Origin: an uncultured bacterium
GTDB taxonomy: Bacteria > Actinomycetota > Coriobacteriia > Coriobacteriales > Coriobacteriaceae
NCBI GenBank assembly: GCA_905214615.1
Contig: CAJMMX010000004.1
Location: 1 to 55,800 of the forward strand
Length of the DNA stretch: 55,800 bases
Direction: 5' to 3'
In this document: piece after piece, positions 48,702 through 55,800 of the stretch
Position numbering within the stretch: position 1 is the first letter of the stretch
Layout: each line of letters begins with the position of its first letter
Notes under the pieces: generated by a model
Seen by the model: only the letters and a program-made list of their open reading frames with translations
The model's database searches: none
Told to the model about the DNA's origin: nothing
Made by a program: the position numbers and the translations under genes

Positions 48702-50003
48702 ATGGATAACCTTGCCAAACCCACAAACCGCGCGCTGTTTTTGGTCAGCGTTGCCGTGACCGGTGCACTCGCGGGTGCTGCAGTCTGGCTATTCTTCTTT
48801 GCGATGGAGCACGGCATTGATTATTTGTGGACCGAGGTCCCGCATATGCTGGGTGTCTCTTCGCCCGAACTCGCCAGCGGTCCGTTTGGCTTTTTGCCGT
48901 ACCCGTTTTTTGTCTGCCTGCTGGGCGGCTTGGTGATTGGCCTGTACGAAAAGATGACGGGCGCCAAGACCGACGACCTCAACCAGGTCATGACCAAGGT
49001 CAAGCAAGACGGTCGCTACCCGTACGACAATCTGGGCAAGCTGTCGATTGCGGCGCTGCTGCCGTTGCTGTTTGGCGGAAGTATTGGACCGGAGGCCGGC
49101 CTGACCGGCGTTATCGCGGGACTGTGCAGCTGGGTCGGCGATCGCATGCGTCGCTTTGGAGCTGAGTTTAGGGAGCTCACGCTGCTGGGCACCCAGGCTG
49201 CCCTGACGGCGCTCTTTACCGCGCCCGTGTTTGGCTTTGTGGCGCCGCTCGCCGGAAGTGCTGACGGTCAGGGTGCCAATGACGATGAGTCCGCGTCTGA
49301 CGAGATCACCATCAAGCTTCCCAAGGCGCAAAAGACCGTGGTCTACGGTATCGCGATCGCTGGCGGTTTGGGCACCTACCTGCTGCTTGGCCAGCTTGTG
49401 GGCGGCGGCATGGGTATGCCGAGGTTCGAGGCCGCGCAGGTGGGCAACCTCGAGCTTGCTTGGCTTATTCCCCTGGCGCTCGTCGGCACGGCCTGTGGCT
49501 GGCTGTACTTTGTCTCGGAGCACGCGAGCGAGGCGTTGGCCCACGCCATAGGGGAGCGCCCTGTCGTCAAGGCCATGCTGGCCGGTTTGGCGCTCGCTAT
49601 CTGCGGCACGGTCCTGCCCTACACCATGTTTGCTGGCGAGACGCAGGCCGACGTGCTCATGGAGACCTATATGACCATTCCCGCCGGTGTGCTCATTGCA
49701 ACTGGTCTTATCAAGGCCATGCTGACGCCCGCCCTCATCAACCTGGGCTGGCGCGGCGGTCACTTCTTCCCCGTTATCTTCTCGGGCGTGAGCCTGGGCT
49801 ACGGCCTTGCCGTCCTTACGGGCGCCGATCCGGTCTTTTGCGTCGCCGTCTGTACCGCCTCGACGATGGGTGCCGTCATGCGTCAGCCCGTCATGGTCGT
49901 GGGCCTGCTGCTCATGTGCTTCCCGCTCAAGGGCATTGTCTGCATGATCATCGCCGCCGTCATCGCGGCAGGCATTCCGCTGCCCAAGCCGCTGCGCAAG
50001 TAG
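48702..50003 (+). CDS. ClC-family chloride channel/transporter
   Basis: 433 residues from ATG 48702 (GGGAGGACCC upstream). Multi-helix membrane protein with GGSIGPEAGLTGVIAGL, the conserved GxxGPE selectivity motif, and GWRGGHFFPVIFSG, the second gating motif (usual GGxFxP). The gating glutamate is present in GPEAG. Transports chloride or fluoride; the usual regulatory CBS domains are absent. Monocistronic. Confidence 0.9.
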   Translation: MDNLAKPTNRALFLVSVAVTGALAGAAVWLFFFAMEHGIDYLWTEVPHMLGVSSPELASGPFGFLPYPFFVCLLGGLVIGLYEKMTGAKTDDLNQVMTKVKQDGRYPYDNLGKLSIAALLPLLFGGSIGPEAGLTGVIAGLCSWVGDRMRRFGAEFRELTLLGTQAALTALFTAPVFGFVAPLAGSADGQGANDDESASDEITIKLPKAQKTVVYGIAIAGGLGTYLLLGQLVGGGMGMPRFEAAQVGNLELAWLIPLALVGTACGWLYFVSEHASEALAHAIGERPVVKAMLAGLALAICGTVLPYTMFAGETQADVLMETYMTIPAGVLIATGLIKAMLTPALINLGWRGGHFFPVIFSGVSLGYGLAVLTGADPVFCVAVCTASTMGAVMRQPVMVVGLLLMCFPLKGIVCMIIAAVIAAGIPLPKPLRK

Positions 50004-50089
50004 CACGATAGCGCGTGCCGGGGATATGCCATTTGTCACGGATTTGCGGCGGGGGCGATCGCGTCCTTCGTGGATTGAGACTCGCGTGC

Positions 50090-50788
50090 CTACAGGTCGT
50101 GTACTCGATAAACCTTGGTGCTGACGGTGCAGCTGATTGCGCATAGCGCGAGGGCCAGCACGGCAATTCCTGCGCACAGACAGCCCAGAACGGCAGGATC
50201 GGGATTCGCTCCGGCAATCGACATGAGCCAGTTGCTGATGGGGTTGGAGGAGCTCAGCGCTGCCATGGCAAGGCACCCGAGCAGGGCAAACAGGCCGACG
50301 GAAAGGCGCAGCGCCTCCATGTGTCCAAATCGAAAGAACAGCGGCTGTGCCAAAAACACCATCATGAGGGAGATGAGCATCGATGCGGCGGAGGCTATTA
50401 TGGTCTCAAAGACGGTCTGTCCCGTCGAGGGAATACCCGCGCTGTTGAAGAGCGGGATGGAGACGATGCTCAAAAGCGCGGCGGCGCACGCCATGACGGC
50501 CGAGAAGACAATGATGCTCAGGTAGCGTGCACAGATGATGTCTTTGCGCGAGATGGGCAGCGTTGCCCGATAGCGCTCCCATCCGTTTTGATTGTCGTAG
50601 CCGGCCAGCGAGTTCATGACCACGATGGGCGACATGGCGCTGACCGCGCAGGCGCCGGCACTCATGCCAGAGTCACCGTCCGATGCGTTGGCGAGGGTCA
50701 GTACGACGAAGATGAACAGGCCGACGCCCGCGATGCTCGGGACAAGCGTGCGGACGATGGCGAGCTCAGACATAAAGGCGCGTTTCAT
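50090..50788 (-). CDS. ABC-2 type permease
   Basis: 232 residues. Six hydrophobic segments; MNSLAGYDNQNGWERYRATLPISRKDIICARYLS is the characteristic cytoplasmic loop of ABC2_membrane_5 permeases. The start overlaps the ATPase stop (ATGA, 50785-50788). Third gene of a GntR-ATPase-permease operon, a common drug/bacteriocin/bacitracin-type exporter set. Exported compound unknown. Confidence 0.88.
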   Translation of the reverse strand: MKRAFMSELAIVRTLVPSIAGVGLFIFVVLTLANASDGDSGMSAGACAVSAMSPIVVMNSLAGYDNQNGWERYRATLPISRKDIICARYLSIIVFSAVMACAAALLSIVSIPLFNSAGIPSTGQTVFETIIASAASMLISLMMVFLAQPLFFRFGHMEALRLSVGLFALLGCLAMAALSSSNPISNWLMSIAGANPDPAVLGCLCAGIAVLALALCAISCTVSTKVYRVHDL

Positions 50789-51666
50789 TTCGAAGCCCCT
50801 TTCAGCGTGAGGCGAAGATAGTCATCAATGGTTGCCCGGTCGCAGGGAATCTCGGGGAAGGCCTCGAGCACATCGCGACGGTTGGGCACGAGCACGTCCA
50901 CGCTATAGGCGTGGTGGGCGGCACGGGCGCCTTCGACGCAAGCCATAAGCTCTGCGGCCTGTGCTTGGGTGCAGTGGGCGATGCCGGCTCGGTCGGTAAT
51001 GTCCTCGCGCGGCAGGTCAAACACAATCGAGCCGTTATCGATGCAGATGACGCGGTCGGCAGTGCGATCGAGGTCGGATGTAATGTGGCTCGAGAGCAGC
51101 ACGCTGTGCTGGCCGTCGGCGACAAAGGCAAGCAACTCGTCGAGCAGTTCCTCGCGCGCCATGGGATCGAGGCCCGCGGTGGCTTCGTCCAAAACGAGCA
51201 GCTTGGCATTGTGGCTGAGCGCACAGGCGAGCTGCAGCTTCATGCCCATGCCGCGGGAGAGGTCCTTGACCTTCGTCTTGGGATCGAGGCCAAATCGGTC
51301 GATGAATCCGGCGAACGTTTCGCAGCTCCACGTGGGGTATGCCGGGCCTACGAGCTTCTCGACCTGGCCCACCTTGAGCGTGGAGGGGAAGGGACACGTG
51401 TCCAGGACAAGCCCGATGCGGGAGCGCAGGTGGCGCTGCGTCTCGTCGGGCGCGTTGGCGTCGCAGCGCTGTCCAAGCAGATGCACCTCGCCGGCATCGG
51501 GCTTTATAAGCCCAAGCGCGGCGCGAATGGTCGTCGTCTTGCCGGCGCCATTTGCGCCCACAAAGCCAACGATCTGGCCGGGCTCCACGGCAAGCGTGAC
51601 GTCGCGCAGTGAAAAGCGGTCGCTCACGCGGCGCGATACACCTTTGAGTTCTAGCAACTTTTGCAT
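50785..51666 (-). CDS. ABC transporter ATP-binding protein
   Basis: 293 residues from ATG 51666 (AAGAAAGG upstream); a much longer open frame to 52131 overlaps the GntR gene and is ignored. Walker A GANGAGKT near 36-43, a noncanonical signature LSRGMGMKLQLA, Walker B LLVLDEATAGLDP and H-loop SSHI. The LSRGM form in place of LSGGQ is usual for this YtrB/CcmA-like class. Works with the permease overlapping downstream. Confidence 0.92.
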   Translation of the reverse strand: MQKLLELKGVSRRVSDRFSLRDVTLAVEPGQIVGFVGANGAGKTTTIRAALGLIKPDAGEVHLLGQRCDANAPDETQRHLRSRIGLVLDTCPFPSTLKVGQVEKLVGPAYPTWSCETFAGFIDRFGLDPKTKVKDLSRGMGMKLQLACALSHNAKLLVLDEATAGLDPMAREELLDELLAFVADGQHSVLLSSHITSDLDRTADRVICIDNGSIVFDLPREDITDRAGIAHCTQAQAAELMACVEGARAAHHAYSVDVLVPNRRDVLEAFPEIPCDRATIDDYLRLTLKGASK

Positions 51667-51689
51667 GGTATAGCCTTTCTTGCAGATGG

Positions 51690-52070
51690 CTACTGCATGG
51701 TTTCGGGGGCTACGAGGTCGAGCATCTCGTGCAGCTTGTCGCGCGTGACGCCCAAGGCTTCGGCTTGGCTCGCCGCTTTCGCAAGCAGCTCTTCGATATG
51801 GCAGAGCTGATTTTCGCGCAAGAGTTCTTGGTTGCCCTCGGCGACAAAACAGCCCTTGCCCTGCACGGTGCAGATAAAGCCGAGTTGCTCCAGGTCGGCG
51901 TAGGCGCGCTTGGTGGTGATGACACTCACGCCAAGATCGCTCGCGAGTGCACGGATGCTGGGGAGTTTGGCTCCCGAAGCGAGCGCGCCCGAAAGGATCT
52001 GAGCTTTGACTTGCGAGGCTATTTGCTCGTAGATGGGCTTGTCGCTCGAATTGGATAGGATGATGTCCAC
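51690..52070 (-). CDS. GntR family regulator, YtrA subfamily
   Basis: 126 residues. N-terminal winged HTH (IYEQIASQVKAQILSGALASGAKLPSIRALASDLGVSVITTKRAYADLEQLGF), then a short helical dimerisation tail (about 45 residues) rather than a large ligand domain, the mark of YtrA regulators that control adjacent ABC genes. First gene of the operon, 23 bp before the ATPase. Operator candidate at 52098-52131. Confidence 0.92.
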   Translation of the reverse strand: MDIILSNSSDKPIYEQIASQVKAQILSGALASGAKLPSIRALASDLGVSVITTKRAYADLEQLGFICTVQGKGCFVAEGNQELLRENQLCHIEELLAKAASQAEALGVTRDKLHEMLDLVAPETMQ

Positions 52071-52097
52071 AGCGGCTCCTTAGCTGTTGGGCTACAC

Positions 52098-52131
52098 GTG
52101 TATATAACCGGTAAGCACAGTATATATACAC
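52098..52131 (-). promoter_or_regulatory. GntR (YtrA) operator/promoter palindrome
   Basis: GTGTATATA (52098-52106) and TATATACAC (52123-52131) form a perfect 9-bp inverted repeat, 16 bp apart, 28-61 bp upstream of the GntR start. The second arm also lies in the palindromic AGTATATATACACT. YtrA regulators usually bind such GTGTA...TACAC sites and autorepress. Confidence 0.7.
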
Positions 52132-52285
52132 TATGTACAGTTACGCAAGAGACAAATTCGGATTGGGCCGGCTACCCAGGCCCCAACTGATGAATTTGTC
52201 CTGATAGGCGCCCTAGAGCGGGATTTCGCGGCTACAATAGTGCGGTTACATCGACGTAATGCACTCAATGCAAGAAAGGATCCGC

Positions 52286-53899
<1,614 letters not shown>

Positions 53900-53905
53900 T
53901 GCATC

Positions 53906-53935
53906 GGCGCGGTGGCCCTGTGGGGCTGCCGCGCC
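53906..53935 (+). terminator. Likely terminator after prfC
   Basis: 13-bp stem GGCGCGGTGGCCC/GGGCTGCCGCGCC with two mismatches, loop TGTG, then GTTTGCTT. Confidence 0.6.
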
Positions 53936-53999
53936 GTTTGCTTGCCTGATGCCGTGTGAGCGGCTATTATACCCATCGTCGTCTCAAGACCGTGACGTC

Positions 54000-54042
54000 C
54001 GAGCAGTTCGGGTCCGATATCCTGCTCGTTAAACCTAAAACC
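54000..54042 (+). ncRNA. Probable preQ1-I riboswitch
   Basis: Short H-type pseudoknot shape: P1 stem CGAGCAG (54000-54006) with CTGCTCG (54022-54028); loop begins TTC (54007-54009) as in preQ1-I aptamers and ends ATCC; A-rich tail TTAAACCTAAAACC. Loop GGGT (54010-54013) can pair with tail ACCT (54033-54036), replacing the usual TAG/CTA pairing and supporting the pseudoknot. The tail abuts AAAGGAG, the ribosome site of the queuosine-precursor transporter, so ligand binding would hide it. The pairing is seen; the class is inferred. Confidence 0.62.
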
Positions 54043-54055
54043 AAAGGAGTACATA

Positions 54056-54778
54056 ATGATCAAGAAGGTCATGGAGGACTACAAGGTCCTGTTGCGGAGC
54101 ATTCCCGCGGCAACGGTTTCGCTGTTTTTCGTGAGTGTCATCATGATGAACCTGCTGGCCAACAAAGAGCTTATCAGCCTGCCGTATCTGGCACTCGATT
54201 GCGGCTTTGTGGTGAGCTGGGTTTCGTTTTTGTGCCAGGACATGATCTGCAAGCGCTTTGGCGCCAAGGCATCCATCAAAATCTCTATCCTCGCGCTGCT
54301 GGTCAATCTGGCCGTGAGTCTGTGCTTTTGGGCATGCTCGCTCACGCCCGGCATGTGGGGCGCCTACTACGACACGGGTATGATCGAGGTCAACACCGCC
54401 CTTAACGCCACCATCGGCGGCACCTGGTACGTGGTGCTGGGCTCTTCGCTGGCAATGCTCGTTTCTGCCGTGGTTAACTCCACACTCAACCAGTCGCTCG
54501 GTCGTATGCTCAAAAAGAATAACTTTGCGAGCTTTGCCTTCCGCTCTTATGTGTCCACGGGTGTTGGCCAGTTTATCGACAACTTGGTCTTTGCCATTGT
54601 GGTGAGCCACACGTTCTTTGGTTGGACCTGGGTGCAGGTCCTTATGTGCTCGCTGACCGGCGCTGTTGCCGAGCTGCTGTGCGAGGTCTTCCTGAGCCCC
54701 GTGGGCTACAAGGTCGTGCGTGGCTGGGAGCGTGAGAATGTGGGCGCCGAGTACCTCGAGCGCCACGCAACCGCCTAA
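54056..54778 (+). CDS. VUT/YhhQ-family queuosine precursor transporter
   Basis: 240 residues from ATG 54056 (AAAGGAG). Six membrane helices; typical motifs of the family are VSVIMMNLLANKELI near the start, DCGFVVSWVSFLCQDMICKRFGAKASIK (D near membrane, QD-I) and FRSYVSTGVGQFIDNLVFAIVV. YhhQ imports preQ0/preQ1 for tRNA queuosine. A probable preQ1-I riboswitch in its leader supports preQ1 as substrate. No queuosine biosynthesis gene is in the window. Confidence 0.87.
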   Translation: MIKKVMEDYKVLLRSIPAATVSLFFVSVIMMNLLANKELISLPYLALDCGFVVSWVSFLCQDMICKRFGAKASIKISILALLVNLAVSLCFWACSLTPGMWGAYYDTGMIEVNTALNATIGGTWYVVLGSSLAMLVSAVVNSTLNQSLGRMLKKNNFASFAFRSYVSTGVGQFIDNLVFAIVVSHTFFGWTWVQVLMCSLTGAVAELLCEVFLSPVGYKVVRGWERENVGAEYLERHATA

Positions 54779-54787
54779 GGGGCAAGT

Positions 54788-55411
54788 ATGCGGGTTTTGA
54801 TCACGGGCGCTTCGGGCGGTATCGGAGCCGCGTGCGTGCAGCGCTTTTTGGACGAGGGCCACGAGGTCGTGGGCTTTGACCTGCTGCCGACGGCGGTCGA
54901 GCACGAGCGCTACCGCCATCTGATCGTTGATGTACGCGAGCCTAACTCGTTTCCAGGCGACCTTGAGCCTCAGGTAATCGTGAACGTTGCCGGTGTACAG
55001 GATTCGGCCGATGACATTGCCGCCAACCTGCGTGGCACCATCAACGTGACCGAGCGCTACGCCTTTGTGGGAGAGGGGCTTGCCGCCAAGCCAGCGCCTG
55101 CTATCCAATCCGTGGTCAATGTGGGGTCGGCGAGCGGACATACGGGATCGGAGTTTCCCGCCTATGCTGCCAGCAAGGGTGGCGTTATTGCCTACACCAA
55201 GAACCTTGCAAACCGCCTGGCGCCGCAGGCCATCGCCAACAGCGTGGACCCGGGCGGCGTTATCACGCCGCTCAACCGTTGCGTGATGGAAGACGAACAC
55301 CTGTGGAACCAGATTATGGAGCTCACGCCGCTTAAACGCTGGGCCACCGCCCAAGCGGCAGCCCAGCCCGTGAATACTTTTGAATTCTTCGCTCGTCAGT
55401 TACTCAAGTAA
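54788..55411 (+). CDS. Short-chain dehydrogenase/reductase, C-terminally altered
   Basis: 207 residues from ATG 54788, 9 bp after the transporter stop. NAD(P) motif TGASGGIG at 6-13, NVAG at 67-70, catalytic SASGH/Ser, Tyr and Lys in YAASKGG. Classical SDRs end with another 25-30 residues after PLKRWATAEE... (…SMTGQDILIDNG). Here the reading changes after WATAQAAAQPVN to TFEFFARQLLK and stops, in an AT-rich stretch. Oxidoreductase of unknown substrate; may be inactive, or the tail may be replaced. Confidence 0.82.
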   Translation: MRVLITGASGGIGAACVQRFLDEGHEVVGFDLLPTAVEHERYRHLIVDVREPNSFPGDLEPQVIVNVAGVQDSADDIAANLRGTINVTERYAFVGEGLAAKPAPAIQSVVNVGSASGHTGSEFPAYAASKGGVIAYTKNLANRLAPQAIANSVDPGGVITPLNRCVMEDEHLWNQIMELTPLKRWATAQAAAQPVNTFEFFARQLLK

Positions 55412-55440
55412 ATTTTACTAAAATCCACTTGAGTAAAATT
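55400..55440. repeat. AT-rich nested inverted repeats after the SDR gene
   Basis: TTACTCAAGT (55400-55409) pairs with ACTTGAGTAA (55427-55436); AGTAAATTTTACT (55408-55420) is itself palindromic, and AATTTTACT is mirrored by AGTAAAATT at 55432-55440. Composition is far below the local GC. Overlaps the SDR stop; possibly the end of a deleted element. Confidence 0.6.
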
Positions 55441-55455
55441 CATCCGCGCAATCCT

Positions 55456-55788
55456 CTACTCCGTCTTCGCGTCGCGGGCGGCGATTTCGGCGGCCTTCTT
55501 GGCGAACTCGGCGCGCTGCTCGGGGGTCATCATGGCCATCTGAGCCTCCAGCACGTCGTGCTTCAGGGCCGTAGCGAAATCGGCGGAATCCTTCTTGGCC
55601 TCGCCAGCTGTCGTCTGCGCGTCGCGTCCCACGCGCTCGGCCGTAGCCTGAGCCTGCTTCAGCACCTCGGAGTTGATGGCCTTACCTTGCTCCACGGTGA
55701 TCTCGCCCTTGGCGATCAGCTGTTCCACCAGTTCCTGTCTTGGGTCTTCTTCCTCGCCATCTTCATTCACTTCTTTCGGAAGAAGCAT
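55456..55788 (-). CDS. Phasin-like helical protein (possibly partial at the right edge)
   Basis: 110 residues from ATG 55788, but the frame stays open to the right edge, so the true start may be outside. An acidic segment is followed by LVEQLIAKGEITVEQGKAINSEVLKQ, similar to phasin/polyhydroxyalkanoate-granule type helices found in Actinobacteria and Firmicutes, then Lys/Ala-rich helices (ADFATALKHDVLEAQ, EQRAEFAKKAAEIAARDAKTE). No membrane span or known catalytic motif. Function unknown. Confidence 0.65.
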   Translation of the reverse strand: MLLPKEVNEDGEEEDPRQELVEQLIAKGEITVEQGKAINSEVLKQAQATAERVGRDAQTTAGEAKKDSADFATALKHDVLEAQMAMMTPEQRAEFAKKAAEIAARDAKTE

Positions 55789-55800
55789 TTTGCATTTGAT

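Noticed and set aside
48789..50276. 495-codon frame antisense to the ClC gene
   Set aside because: Histidine/arginine/glutamine-rich shadow of a membrane protein gene.

Overview
The window is high-GC bacterial chromosome with dense genes on both strands. Gene content and codon use suggest a gut Coriobacteriia (Actinomycetota), most like Collinsella. Pointers are the hairpin repeats of the form TGTGACAAAGGG...CCCTTTGTCACA, the CD1871A-type CXXC peptide with its 4Fe-4S and TlpA partners, a twin-arginine signal on an LAGTG-anchored surface protein, and a second, divergent type II topoisomerase. This placement is inferred from family knowledge; there is no rRNA or tRNA here to test it.

Left end, 1-6.1 kb: two copies of one module, in which a TetR gene on + diverges from an operon of SIR2-like genes on -. 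The right copy (2.9-6.1 kb) is intact, with three overlapping or nearly abutting sirtuin-like genes. The left copy (1-2.8 kb) keeps only the start of gene 1 and part of gene 3. The DNA between is replaced by two radical SAM genes resembling the 'radical SAM mobile pair'.

6.3-14.7 kb: a flavodoxin-fold reductase, an AAA/DUF4143 ATPase, a type II topoisomerase pair, a hexapeptide acetyltransferase, and an XRE regulator with a membrane protein. 14.7-20.2 kb: a 1455-residue surface protein and a LuxR regulator. 20.5 kb: a GMP synthase without its glutaminase half.

21.6-27.5 kb: a two-component system diverges from a redox cluster made of the CXXC peptide, a NapH-like ferredoxin membrane protein, a TlpA-like lipoprotein, a rhodanese fragment and a CoA-disulfide-reductase/rhodanese fusion. 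27.7-31 kb: a fused ABC/FtsX exporter. 31.1-37.1 kb: a TetR-controlled catabolic island with two paralogous MFS carriers, an agmatine-deiminase-like hydrolase and a transcarbamylase whose second-substrate motifs are altered. This is the best candidate for an undescribed pathway.

37.2-44.5 kb: two membrane proteins, repeat-rich spacers (including a 186-bp palindromic element), a Dus family enzyme, glutaredoxin, an XRE/zinc-ribbon/TipAS regulator, TrmO, a PatB-type C-S lyase and a PNPOx-family protein. 44.6-55.8 kb: an EvgS-like hybrid kinase, a K+ channel, a LOG protein, a ClC channel, a GntR/ABC operon, release factor 3, a queuosine-precursor transporter with a probable preQ1-I riboswitch, a C-terminally truncated SDR and a partial phasin-like gene at the right edge.
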